Source: Pandoraea terrae
Lineage (GTDB): Bacteria; Pseudomonadota; Gammaproteobacteria; Burkholderiales; Burkholderiaceae
Reading direction: 5' to 3'
Assembly (NCBI RefSeq): GCF_902459695.1
Contig: NZ_CABPRZ010000020.1
Location: 40,852 to 104,851 of the forward strand
Length of the DNA stretch: 64,000 nucleotides
In this document: positions 36,284 through 44,760 of the stretch, in pieces
Numbering within the stretch: position 1 is the first letter of the stretch
How the letters are laid out: each line of letters starts with the position of its first letter
Program-made: the position numbers and the translations under genes
Notes under the pieces: model-generated
Databases searched by the model: none
What the model was told of the DNA's origin: nothing
What the model saw: only the letters and a program-made list of their open reading frames with translations

Positions 36284-37114
36284 ATGGACCAGCAATCCCG
36301 ACTGGAAATTGCAGCTGAATGGCTGCGAAACGCCGACGGCATTTTGATAACGGCTGGCGCAGGCATGGGCATCGATTCCGGACTGCCGGACTTCCGTGGA
36401 GAACATGGCTTCTGGCGCGCGTATCCTGCGTTACAGGTCGAAGGTATCGGCTTTCAGGATATCGCCAACGGTGAGACGTTCCTCAATCATCCGGTACGCG
36501 CATGGGGATTCTATGGGCACAGGCTCAATCTCTACCGCCAGACCGTTCCACACGAGGGGTATGAAATCCTTCGGCGTTGGGCATCCATGAAAGAACGCGG
36601 CGCCTTCGTGTTCACCAGCAACGTGGACGGACATTTTCAGAAGGCGGGCTTTGTCGAGAACCGCGTCCTCGAATGCCACGGTTCAATTCACTTCCTGCAA
36701 TGCTCCCGAGCCTGTTCGCACGATGTATGGTCGGCAAACGAATTATGTCCACAGGTGGACGACGGGCAATGCCTGTTGACGTCGCCGCTTCCGCGTTGCC
36801 CGAAGTGCGGCAGCGTGGCGAGACCCAATATCCTGATGTTCGATGACTCGAACTGGATCGAAACTCGGGTGAAGCGTCAGCGGATGAGGATCGAAGCGTG
36901 GCAGTTGAGCGTGGAACGAGGAGTCGTCGTTGAAGTCGGTGCGGGCCGGGCAATTCCAACCGTTCGGAACATGAGCGAGAGAAACGGGCCACGCGTCATT
37001 CGCATCAACCCGGATGAATATGCCATTGATCCAACGAAGGGTATCGGCTTGCAAGGGCCGGCACTGGGCGTCCTCGACGCGTTGGATGTCATGATCAAGA
37101 AACTTGGCGGATAA
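36284..37114 (+). CDS. SIR2-family NAD-dependent protein with zinc site
   Basis: A 276-residue SIR2-domain protein. NAD-binding ITAGAGMGIDSGLPDFRG at 22-39, the TSNVDGHFQKAG loop (111-122, a variant of TQNID), catalytic His132 in LECHGSIHFLQC, and a four-cysteine zinc site (Cys140, 144, 172, 175) are all present, as in deacylase sirtuins. The start is uncertain between the ATGs at 36272 and 36284; neither has a strong SD. It is divergent from the nuclease-like gene. It could be a housekeeping deacylase or, given the neighbours, an NADase/ADP-ribosylation partner. Confidence 0.88.
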   Translation: MDQQSRLEIAAEWLRNADGILITAGAGMGIDSGLPDFRGEHGFWRAYPALQVEGIGFQDIANGETFLNHPVRAWGFYGHRLNLYRQTVPHEGYEILRRWASMKERGAFVFTSNVDGHFQKAGFVENRVLECHGSIHFLQCSRACSHDVWSANELCPQVDDGQCLLTSPLPRCPKCGSVARPNILMFDDSNWIETRVKRQRMRIEAWQLSVERGVVVEVGAGRAIPTVRNMSERNGPRVIRINPDEYAIDPTKGIGLQGPALGVLDALDVMIKKLGG

Positions 37115-37162
37115 CGTCTGTATGTCTCGTCTCAGTCGGCTGCGGCCGACAGTGATGCCGCA

Positions 37163-37687
37163 CTATTTGATCGTATCCGCGGCAGCCTTGCACACGGAAG
37201 CGTCCTGTTCGCCTGAGCCACCGCTACAGCCGATAGCCCCGACAACCTTTCCTCCTTCCACGAGCGGAAATCCTCCCGGCGCCGCGACCAGTCCCTCGTC
37301 TAGCGTGCTCACGGCTGTATGCCCGGACTCGAACTGATTGTAGAAGACCCTAGTTTCGCGGCGAAATCGTGCAGACGTGCGCGCTTTGTTCTGCGAAATC
37401 GCAATCGACGCATACTGTGAGTCGTCCATTCGTTCGAACGCGATGAGTTCGCCATGCGTGTCAACAACAGCAATGGTCATTTTCCAGTCGTGCTTCTTCG
37501 CTTCGGCTTCTGCAATTGCGAGCAGCCTCTTCGCGGTGTCCAAACCAATTGCAGTGCCGTAGGGAATGTCGTACGGTACCTTGTCGTGCGTTCGACCCGC
37601 GGACGGTTGTGAGGCTGGGGTTTGCGCCGTCGCAGCGGTCGCCACGACAAGACAGGCTGCGCATGCCATCTGGACAAGATTTTGCAT
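37163..37687 (-). CDS. Exported GlcG/HbpS-family heme-binding-like protein
   Basis: A 174-residue protein with a signal peptide (MQNLVQMACAACLVVATAAT, cleaved after AQT). The GlcG domain includes GLDTAKRLLAIAEAEAKKHD, MTIAVVDTHGELIAFERMD and the glycine-rich end GGFPLVEGGKVVGAIGCSGG. The ATG at 37687 has an AGGAGA SD. The family includes heme-binding HbpS and the glycolate-operon protein GlcG, with mostly unclear roles; an exported form suggests periplasmic cofactor binding. Confidence 0.9.
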   Translation of the reverse strand: MQNLVQMACAACLVVATAATAQTPASQPSAGRTHDKVPYDIPYGTAIGLDTAKRLLAIAEAEAKKHDWKMTIAVVDTHGELIAFERMDDSQYASIAISQNKARTSARFRRETRVFYNQFESGHTAVSTLDEGLVAAPGGFPLVEGGKVVGAIGCSGGSGEQDASVCKAAADTIK

Positions 37688-37772
37688 CGCACCATCTCCT
37701 GTTGAAAAACGTAGCGCCGTGTCGGGGATCCATTGATCCACTACAGCAAGACACGTGGCTATATCCCGTAGC

Positions 37773-38189
37773 CTACTTCGCTCGCCTTGCCCTTGTCTTT
37801 CCGGCGGATGTATTGAGAGCGATCGCGGCACGGATGAGCGCCTTGAACGCGCCTGCCTCGATCTCCTCGCCCTCATGGATGTCAATCGCGCGCCTTACAT
37901 TCCCGTCGAGGCTCGAGTTGAAGAGCTTGGCCGGGTCCTCCAACGAAGCCCCCTTGGCGAAGGTCAACTTCACTATCAACTTGTAGGACTCGCCGGTGCA
38001 GATGATCCCGTCGTGCGACCATACAGGAGTGCCCATCCACTTCCACTCCTCCACCACGTCCGGGTCTACCTCTTTGATGAGCTCGCGCATCCTGCGCAAG
38101 GTCTCCCCACGCCAGTCCCCAAGCTCGGCGATTCTTTTGTCAATCAGCTCAGATGCCGGCTGGCCCGCGATCGAATCCGACTTTTTCAT
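37773..38189 (-). CDS. DUF1801 (YdhG-like) protein
   Basis: A 138-residue protein. RRMRELIKEVDPDVVEEWKW, TPVWSHDGIICTGESYKLIV and KLTFAKGASLEDPAKLFNSS are the typical DUF1801 segments, with a basic C-terminal tail. The fold is compact alpha/beta; the family lacks a defined activity. It lies 9 bases after the SRPBCC remnant on the same strand, and both may have been one operon. Confidence 0.9.
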   Translation of the reverse strand: MKKSDSIAGQPASELIDKRIAELGDWRGETLRRMRELIKEVDPDVVEEWKWMGTPVWSHDGIICTGESYKLIVKLTFAKGASLEDPAKLFNSSLDGNVRRAIDIHEGEEIEAGAFKALIRAAIALNTSAGKTRARRAK

Positions 38190-38198
38190 GTTTTTCTC

Positions 38199-38507
38199 CT
38201 AGCTCTTCGCGTTCGCCGCGCTGTGGGGCTCGATACCGAATCGCTTCGCATACTCGGTGTTCAAGCGCGGCCAACCGAATCTCATCGCTTCGCCAGCAAC
38301 GATGCGCCCGAGAGGTTCGCCGGCGAGGAATCGATCGAGGAGGTTCGGCGCGTCGGCGCGTGTTACCCGCGTTTCCGAAATGTGCGCCGTCGGAGTACCG
38401 ACCGTCGAAAGCTTGACGGGGCCGACAGACGCGAGGCTTCGGTCCGCATCCTGTCGAACCTCGGCGCCCGTGGCGGGGCCCGGCATGTATTCGTCGCGAT
38501 TGCTCAT
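38199..38507 (-). pseudogene. AHSA1/SRPBCC gene with two internal deletions
   Basis: The 102-residue frame stitches together pieces of an AHSA1-type protein I recognise as about 180 residues long. The N-terminal EYMPGPATGAEVRQDADRS jumps straight to SLASVGPVKLSTVGTPTA, losing the first strand-helix part, and ADAPNLL jumps to DRFLAGEPLGRIVAGEAMRF, losing the core sheet. The C-terminal GWPRLNTEYAKRFG is intact. The reading frame survives both deletions. The missing sheet makes folding unlikely, so I call it a pseudogene, though a short functional variant is possible. Confidence 0.65.
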
Positions 38508-38736
38508 CGTTTCTTACCCTTTTGGCGTGGTTCAGGATTCATCTGATCCAGGTGGCGTTCGAGTGCATCAATGTGGACCGACCAGAATCGGCGGAACGGC
38601 GCGAGCCATACCTGTCGGAGTATATTCCCGTCAAGACATATTCATGGCGTCCCACGAGAAAGCGCGCCTCACCGCCACCGCGCTAGCGTTTGTGCTAACT
38701 TGGAAACGTCAAGCGTTCGATTTGGAGGGACACCAA

Positions 38737-38985
38737 ATGTCAGTGATCGCGCCGGATGAAAAGGCGGATTTCGTTGCCATCTTGCACCGCCACCAGCTTG
38801 CCGAGGCCGACTTCCTGCTTCAAGAAACCAACACCACCGATGTCGTGGACGAGGTCTACCCTATCCAGGGCCATGTCACCATCGTTCGTATGTCGACACT
38901 CAAGGAAAGGGGATACCGAATCGGACATGGCACCGCCTGGACCGTCGAATTTGAGAAGGACCTGACGCAGGGTGCGTTTGGGTGA
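38737..38985 (+). CDS. Small conserved hypothetical protein
   Basis: An 82-residue soluble protein starting at the ATG at 38737, which has a GGAGGG SD. It is acidic at the start (MSVIAPDEKADFVAILHRHQ) and ends FEKDLTQGAFG. I believe similar short proteins occur in other Burkholderiaceae but know no function. In-frame codons upstream to 38257 look non-coding. Confidence 0.65.
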   Translation: MSVIAPDEKADFVAILHRHQLAEADFLLQETNTTDVVDEVYPIQGHVTIVRMSTLKERGYRIGHGTAWTVEFEKDLTQGAFG

Positions 38986-39047
38986 ACTGACTCGACCCAA
39001 TTACTAAATAACTTGCTTTAGTAATTCGACGAACTATACTCAAGTAC

Positions 39048-39404
39048 ATGCTTGACCAATCCATATCACTCGATCTGACCTTTCAGGCGCTCGCCGACGC
39101 AACCCGGCGCGCGATGCTGATGCAATTGACCCGTGGACCGGCTTCGGTCACCGACTTGGCGAGGCCGTTGGCGATGTCTCTCCAGGCGGTGATGCAGCAC
39201 TTGGCCGTTCTTGAATCCTCGGGCCTTGTACATTCGGAGAAGGTCGGCCGCACGCGCACCTGCCGCATTGAGCCGCGGGCGCTGAGCATCGCGGAACAGT
39301 GGATCAATCAGCGCCGTAACGAATGGGAAGGCAATCTCGATCGTCTCGGCGAATACCTGGCAACCATGGAACGAGAAGGAGCCTGTCATGACGACACCGA
39401 ATGA
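39048..39404 (+). CDS. ArsR-family transcriptional regulator
   Basis: A 118-residue winged helix-turn-helix protein: FQALADATRRAMLMQLTRGP, VTDLARPLAMSLQAVMQHLA (recognition helix) and LVHSEKVGRTRTCRIEPRAL. It has no metal-binding cysteine motif, so it is the ArsR branch paired with SRPBCC genes rather than a metal sensor. Its end overlaps the SRPBCC start by 17 bases, so the two are translationally coupled and the regulator probably controls its own operon. Confidence 0.93.
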   Translation: MLDQSISLDLTFQALADATRRAMLMQLTRGPASVTDLARPLAMSLQAVMQHLAVLESSGLVHSEKVGRTRTCRIEPRALSIAEQWINQRRNEWEGNLDRLGEYLATMEREGACHDDTE

Positions 39405-40338
39405 CAATCCGCAAGACACACCGTCGCAACCGATGGTGGTGTCCCGCGTATTCCCGGCCGATCGCGATCTGGTGTTCAGAGCATGGACCGCCGCAGAGCA
39501 CCTGCAGCACTGGTTTCGTCCTGCGGGCTACAGCGTGCCGGAGGCCGAAGTCGAGTTTCGCGTTGGCGGTGCGTTCAACGTCTGCATGCGCTCGGCCGAC
39601 GGCAAACGCTACTGGTCACGCGGCACGTTTGTTGAAATCGTGCCGGACGCGCGGCTGGTGATCGAAACGGACGTGAGCGATGCGGACGGCACGTCTCTGT
39701 TCCGCGCCCACACGATCGCGACTTTCACTGACGAGGGCGAAGGCACGCGGTTGGAGGTGACACAAAGCTATACGCTGTCCGACCCGGGGAATGCGTGGAT
39801 GACCAAGGGCGCATTCCACGGCTGGCAACAGACATTGGACCGGCTCGCGCAAGAAGTCGCGCGCATGGACGCGGAAGAACCTGCCGGCCGGTTTGTCACG
39901 CACGCGACCTTCACGATCGAGCGCACTTATGAGGCGCCGCAGTGGCTGGTCTTCAGGGCGTTCACCGAACCGAAAGCGAAGGCAAAGTGGTTCGCCGGCG
40001 GCGACAACTATACGGTCGTCTCGCGCACGATGGATGTGCGCCCGGGCGGTCGCGAGCACCTTCAAGGACGTTGGGCAAACGGCCTGGTGTCGACCTTCGA
40101 CGCAGTTTATCTCGACGTCTTGCCGGACGAGCGAATCGTCTACGCCTATGAGATGCAATTGAACGAGCGCAAGATTTCGGCATCGCTGGCGACGGTCGAA
40201 ATCACCCCCGTCGGCAACCGCACCCGTTTGGTCGTGACCGAGCAAGGCGCCTTTCTTGATGGCTACGACGACGCCGGCTCGCGTGAACTCGGCACCGGCT
40301 TCCTGCTCGACCAGTTGGGCGAATCGCTCAAGCAATAG
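39388..40338 (+). CDS. Double SRPBCC (AHSA1-like) domain protein
   Basis: A 316-residue protein with two tandem START/SRPBCC domains. The first begins VVSRVFPADRDLVFRAWTAA with HWFRPAGYSVPEAEVEFRVG. The second begins IERTYEAPQWLVFRAFTEPK with KWFAGGDNYTVV. Each ends with a GW or DQLGESL helix. Such hydrophobic-pocket domains bind lipids or ligands; ArsR-coupled members are thought to be stress-induced. Its 3' end overlaps the convergent formylglycine-generating enzyme gene by 11 bases. Confidence 0.92.
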   Translation: MTTPNDNPQDTPSQPMVVSRVFPADRDLVFRAWTAAEHLQHWFRPAGYSVPEAEVEFRVGGAFNVCMRSADGKRYWSRGTFVEIVPDARLVIETDVSDADGTSLFRAHTIATFTDEGEGTRLEVTQSYTLSDPGNAWMTKGAFHGWQQTLDRLAQEVARMDAEEPAGRFVTHATFTIERTYEAPQWLVFRAFTEPKAKAKWFAGGDNYTVVSRTMDVRPGGREHLQGRWANGLVSTFDAVYLDVLPDERIVYAYEMQLNERKISASLATVEITPVGNRTRLVVTEQGAFLDGYDDAGSRELGTGFLLDQLGESLKQ

Positions 40339-41485
40339 GCGGCGCGTCGGACACCAGCCGAAAGCCCAAGTGCGACATGCCGGTATAGGGGTCGGACCCG
40401 CGTCTCGCGCTTGGGCGGTAGCTCAGGCAGTAAGTCTCGTTGCACAGAAACGACCCGCCGCGAATGACGCGCTTCGGCGCGTCGGTGGGCACACCTGGCT
40501 CGTCCGGGTCAAAGCTTTCCGACGGCCCCCTGGGGTCAACGGGCACGCCGGAACCCAAGCGCCCGAATGCATCCGACCGGTACCAGTCCGCAACCCATTG
40601 CCATGCGTTGCCCGTCATGTCGGATAAACCATAGGCGTTCGCCGGGAACGTGCCGACGGGACTCGTTCCGATAGCGCCGCCCGCCTTGGGGCTGACGACG
40701 GGGAAAGGTTGCTGCTGCCGGCCCTCCCAAACGTTCGCCATCTGCTTGCCATCCGGGGCGAAATCGTCGCCCCATGCGTACGTCGCTTGCGTCAGGCCGC
40801 CGCGCGCGGCGAACTCCCATTCGGCCTCGGTCGGCAAGCGCTTGTTTGCCCACTTTGCGTACGCCAGGACATCGTCGTACGCCACCTGCACGACGGGATG
40901 GTCGTCGAGCCCTTCACTTGACGTGCCAGGACCGTGAGGCCGGCGCCAGTTCGCGCCGGGCACAAAGCGCCACCATTGCGAATAATCCTGCAGGTTGACG
41001 GGTCGCTGGGTGCCGACAAAGACAAGCGCGCCAGGGACCAGATCGGCATCTGCCGGCCGTGGCGTGCCGGGCGGCAGTTGCACGCGCAGCGTCTCCCATT
41101 CGGGTTTGCGCTCGGCGACAGTCACGTAGCCGGTTGCCTCCACAAAGCGGCGGAATTCTGCATTCGTGACATGGTGCCGATCCATCCAGAATCCATGCAC
41201 ACGTACCGGATGGGCCGGTTGCTCGTTGGGTTGGGCAAGCTTGCTCTCGCTGCCCATCATGAACTCGCCGCCCGGTATCCACATCATGTTGATCGGGCCG
41301 CGCTTGCCATCCCCTGCGATGGCCACAACCGGCGCCTTCGCGTCACGAGCGGCCCGCATACGCGAAAGGGCAACACCCAAGCCGGCGCCGCCGGCGACGA
41401 CCGCCGTCGAAGCGGCGACCCATAGAAATCGACGCCGAGGCATGAGAACTTGGCGTGGCTCGCGAGAACGGGTTTTGGCGGACAT
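40328..41485 (-). CDS. Formylglycine-generating enzyme (sulfatase maturase)
   Basis: A 385-residue FGE/SUMF1-fold protein that oxidises a sulfatase active-site cysteine to formylglycine. The core begins MMWIPGGEFMMGSESK and runs through LPTEAEWEFAARGG, GLSDMTGNAWQWVADWY and VIRGGSFLC. Both catalytic cysteines are present at about 348 and 353 (CNETYC). The N-terminus carries a hydrophobic helix after PRRRFLW, a twin-arginine-like motif, so the enzyme may be exported or membrane-anchored. The start may be 41485 or 41443. It lies 8 bases after the tetR gene and divergent from its obvious target, the sulfatase. Confidence 0.9.
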   Translation of the reverse strand: MSAKTRSREPRQVLMPRRRFLWVAASTAVVAGGAGLGVALSRMRAARDAKAPVVAIAGDGKRGPINMMWIPGGEFMMGSESKLAQPNEQPAHPVRVHGFWMDRHHVTNAEFRRFVEATGYVTVAERKPEWETLRVQLPPGTPRPADADLVPGALVFVGTQRPVNLQDYSQWWRFVPGANWRRPHGPGTSSEGLDDHPVVQVAYDDVLAYAKWANKRLPTEAEWEFAARGGLTQATYAWGDDFAPDGKQMANVWEGRQQQPFPVVSPKAGGAIGTSPVGTFPANAYGLSDMTGNAWQWVADWYRSDAFGRLGSGVPVDPRGPSESFDPDEPGVPTDAPKRVIRGGSFLCNETYCLSYRPSARRGSDPYTGMSHLGFRLVSDAPPIA

Positions 41486-41493
41486 GATGACGG

Positions 41494-42195
41494 TCAGGAC
41501 AAGGATGACGGAACAGCGATGTGGGTCGGCGCAGCCAACCCGCCGCACAGGAACTCGATCAGCACCTCAACCTGGCTCCACAGGTACTGTTGTCGCTGAT
41601 GGTGATCGGGAAGGATTGAAGGCAAGGCGGTGCTTGCCAGTTCGGCAAGGCTATGCACCATCGCGTGAGAGCAAAAAATTAGCCTGGGTCTGAGGATCTC
41701 TTTCGGGATCGCGGGCAACGCGCTGTGAAGGACTTCAATCAGTCGTGCCCCACCCTCCCCGAACGATTCGGCGAAAATCCTTCTGGTTTCCGGGGCGCGG
41801 TCGGAGTTGAGGCGCGCCATGAACCGGACGTAGCGCGCCCCCGCCTCGCCCTGCTCGATGACTTTTCTTGCGAGCGGCAAGGTGAGCAACTCCACGACGC
41901 CGCGAGCCGTGACTTCAGGCATGGACAGGAGCGCGTCGTACATCACAAGGCGCTCCGACATCAACGGCGCCATGTGGCGCTCCAGCAGCGCGTTCAGCAC
42001 GTTTTCCAGCGTGCCGAAGTGATAGTGGAGGATACCTGCACTGACGCCGGCCGCAGCATTGATGCTGCGGGCCGATACGCCATCGACGCCGTGCTTGGCA
42101 ATCAATTCTTCAGCGGCCAGCAGAATGCGTTCCCTTGCCTCGCCTTTGACTATGGATGATTTCATCAACGTTGAATTCGATCTCTGAGGCGCCAC
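41494..42195 (-). CDS. TetR-family transcriptional regulator
   Basis: A 233-residue regulator (or 223 from the ATG at 42165). The N-terminal helix-turn-helix is typical: ARERILLAAEELIAKHGVDG, VSARSINAAAGVSAGILHYH and FGTLENVLNALLERHM. The remaining roughly 150 residues are the helical ligand domain. The gene faces the sulfatase across a 227-base gap holding a matching inverted repeat and precedes the FGE gene on its own strand. It most likely represses both the sulfatase operon and its own transcript in response to a sulfate ester or its product. Confidence 0.92.
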   Translation of the reverse strand: MAPQRSNSTLMKSSIVKGEARERILLAAEELIAKHGVDGVSARSINAAAGVSAGILHYHFGTLENVLNALLERHMAPLMSERLVMYDALLSMPEVTARGVVELLTLPLARKVIEQGEAGARYVRFMARLNSDRAPETRRIFAESFGEGGARLIEVLHSALPAIPKEILRPRLIFCSHAMVHSLAELASTALPSILPDHHQRQQYLWSQVEVLIEFLCGGLAAPTHIAVPSSLS

Positions 42196-42320
42196 AGCCT
42201 GTTAGCGGCGCCATGGGTCACTGCGCGCCTGCTGACTGCAAGCGCCGCGACGTATTGTAACGAGGGTCCAGACAAGCCCCCACTTGACGGCGCTCCAAGA
42301 TACTGGCTAAATTCCATTAG

Positions 42321-42343
42321 ATCATTTGATTCAAACGAATGAT
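42321..42343. promoter_or_regulatory. TetR-type operator between tetR and sulfatase
   Basis: A 23-base dyad: arms ATCATTTG (42321-42328) and CGAATGAT (42336-42343), identical in 7 of 8 pairs, around a 7-base AT-rich spacer. It is the only clear dyad in the divergent region, about 80 bases before the sulfatase start. Size and spacing fit a TetR dimer site controlling both directions. Confidence 0.65.
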
Positions 42344-42422
42344 ACAACAAATTCCCGTGCAGGCAAGACGTAGCGCGAACGGCGCACGTTTTTCACCACA
42401 AGAATAAATTTGGAGATGCTTG

Positions 42423-44699
42423 ATGCGTTGTTCCCGTCAGTGGTTTGCCTTATGTCTTGGGCTGTTTGCGGCGTCCGTTTCCGCACAGCAAGCCAAGTCC
42501 GCGCCTCTCCCCGCGTATCATGTCAACGCGCCTGCAGGCGCGCCCAATGTGGTGATCGTGTTGCTTGACGATGTCGGATTCGGCGCATCGTCGACGTTCG
42601 GCGGGCCGGTCCAGACGCCGGTGCTTGAATCGCTCGCGCACGAAGGCCTGCGTTACAACAGTTTTCACACGACTGCGATTTGTTCGCCGACGCGCGCGTC
42701 GCTGCTGACCGGCCGCAATGCGCATGCGGTCGGAATCGGTGCGGTGGAGAACACGATCGATGATCGTCCGGGGTACAGCGGCTTCCATACCAAGGACACC
42801 GCGACCATCGCCGAGATTTTGCGTCAGCACGGCTACAACACCGCGGCCTTCGGCAAATGGCATCAGGCCCCGGACTGGGAAGTGTCGCCGAGCGGGCCCT
42901 TTGATCGCTGGCCGACCGGCGAGGGCTTCGAACGCTTCTACGGCTTCCTCGGCGGAGAAACCGATCAGTACGACCCGTCGCTGTACGACGGTACGACGCC
43001 GATCATGCGCCCACCGGGCCGCAACTATCATCTGAGCGAAGACCTCGCCACCCGCGCGACCCAATGGTTAAGTCTTCAGCACTCGGTGACGCCGAACAAG
43101 CCGGTGTTTATGTATTTCGCGCCGGGAGCGACGCATGCCCCACTCCAGGCGCCGAAGGAATGGATCGACAAATATCGCGGCAAGTTTGACCAAGGTTGGG
43201 ACAAGCTTCGCGAGGAGACTTTCGAGCGGCAGAAGCGGCTTGGCGTCATTCCGGCGGGGACGACGCTCACCCCGCGTGATCCGCGCATGCCGGCATGGGA
43301 CTCGCTGACCCCGGATCAGAAGCGCATTGCCTCGCGATTGATGGAGGTTTATGCCGGCTTCCTGGCGCATACCGACGCCCAAGTCGGCAAACTGATCGAC
43401 GCGCTCAAGGCCAACGGCCAATTCGACAACACGATGTTCTTCTACATCGTTGGCGACAATGGCGCCAGCGCCGAGGGCGGTTTGCTTGGCAGCGCGAATT
43501 ATTTCGGCCAACTCCAAGGCTTGCCGGAGAGCGATGCTTCGAAGCTCGCCAGGCTCGACAAGCTTGGCGCACCTGGAACGTATGCGCACTATCCGGCCGG
43601 CTGGGCGTGGGCACTGGACACACCGTTCAAGTGGACGAAAACGGTCGCTTCGCATCTCGGCGGCACGCGAAATGCGATGGTGGTTTCGTGGCCGAAGGGG
43701 ATCACGGATCGCGGGGGCTTGCGCAGCCAGTTCAGCCATGTTGACGATGTTGTCCCGACCATCCTGGAGGCTGCGCATATCAAGGCGCCGACGACGGTCA
43801 ACGGCATCGCCCAGAAGCCGATGGATGGTTCCAGCATGCTCTACAGCTTTGCCGATGCGAAGGCGCCCGAGCGTCACACTACACAGTATTTCGAGGTTTT
43901 CGGGCACCGCGCGATCTACCACGACGGCTGGATGGCGTCGGCCTTTCACAGCAGGCTCCCGTGGACTGGCTTCGATTACTCAAACAAGAAGTTCGAGGAC
44001 GATCAATGGGAACTCTATGACCTGAGAAATGACTTCTCGCAGGGGAACGACCTTGCGCAGCGCGAGCCGGCGCGACTCGCTGCGTTGAAGAAGTTGTTCA
44101 TGAGCGAAGCGGCGCGCAATCAAGTGCTCCCGCTCCAGAACATGGTGGCCAACAGTTCGAAGGGGATTCCTTCAATCGACGCGGGCCGCACCCGCATGAC
44201 CTTCCACGAAGGTGCTGTCGGCATTCCCGAGACGGCACTGCCCAAGACGTACAACCGGTCGTGGAGCGTGACCGGCAACGTCGATATCGGCCCGGATGCG
44301 CGCGGTGTGATTGCGACGCTGGGCGGCAGCGGTGCCGGATGGTCGCTGTATCTCGACGCCGAACGGCATCCGGTGTTTACGTATCGGCTATTCAACCTGA
44401 AGACGGTGACGTTCCGCGGACCTGCGCCGCTTCAGCCTGGCCAGCACCAGCTTCGTTTCGACTTCGACTATGACGGCGGTGGCTATGCGAAGGGCGCGGC
44501 CATCAGCTTGATCGCGGACGGCAAACCGGTCGGCAAGGACCATCTGCCCGCGAGTCCGCCGGCTTTCTACTCGATCGATGAGACGTTTGACGTCGGCATC
44601 GACCACGGCTCTCCCGCAGGCGACTATCCCGAAGGGTCTGCACCTGGCTACGCCTTTACCGGGGGGCATATCAACGATGTCACGATCGATCTGCGGTAA
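42423..44699 (+). CDS. Arylsulfatase, exported
   Basis: A 758-residue sulfatase with a Sec signal peptide (WFALCLGLFAASVSAQQ). VVIVLLDDVGFG supplies the metal-binding aspartates. The modification motif is CSPTRASLLTGR with Cys87, the residue an FGE turns into formylglycine, followed by FGKWH and a distal metal site (VGDNGASAEGG). A C-terminal beta domain of about 190 residues follows the catalytic part, as in AtsA-type alkyl/aryl sulfatases of this length. The natural ester is unknown. It forms an operon with the exported DUF1254 gene, and is opposite TetR and FGE. Confidence 0.93.
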   Translation: MRCSRQWFALCLGLFAASVSAQQAKSAPLPAYHVNAPAGAPNVVIVLLDDVGFGASSTFGGPVQTPVLESLAHEGLRYNSFHTTAICSPTRASLLTGRNAHAVGIGAVENTIDDRPGYSGFHTKDTATIAEILRQHGYNTAAFGKWHQAPDWEVSPSGPFDRWPTGEGFERFYGFLGGETDQYDPSLYDGTTPIMRPPGRNYHLSEDLATRATQWLSLQHSVTPNKPVFMYFAPGATHAPLQAPKEWIDKYRGKFDQGWDKLREETFERQKRLGVIPAGTTLTPRDPRMPAWDSLTPDQKRIASRLMEVYAGFLAHTDAQVGKLIDALKANGQFDNTMFFYIVGDNGASAEGGLLGSANYFGQLQGLPESDASKLARLDKLGAPGTYAHYPAGWAWALDTPFKWTKTVASHLGGTRNAMVVSWPKGITDRGGLRSQFSHVDDVVPTILEAAHIKAPTTVNGIAQKPMDGSSMLYSFADAKAPERHTTQYFEVFGHRAIYHDGWMASAFHSRLPWTGFDYSNKKFEDDQWELYDLRNDFSQGNDLAQREPARLAALKKLFMSEAARNQVLPLQNMVANSSKGIPSIDAGRTRMTFHEGAVGIPETALPKTYNRSWSVTGNVDIGPDARGVIATLGGSGAGWSLYLDAERHPVFTYRLFNLKTVTFRGPAPLQPGQHQLRFDFDYDGGGYAKGAAISLIADGKPVGKDHLPASPPAFYSIDETFDVGIDHGSPAGDYPEGSAPGYAFTGGHINDVTIDLR

Positions 44700-44760
44700 G
44701 GCGGAGGTGAATTCAGTGCGCCATCGGCGGGCTTTTGCACATCACTTGACGGAGGTGCCG

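Noticed and set aside
31576..37114. Assignment to a named defence system (Thoeris, Zorya, DSR, CBASS)
   Set aside because: No TIR, Zor, cyclase or effector gene is present; the SIR2 protein has the full zinc-deacylase signature, so a known system cannot be claimed.
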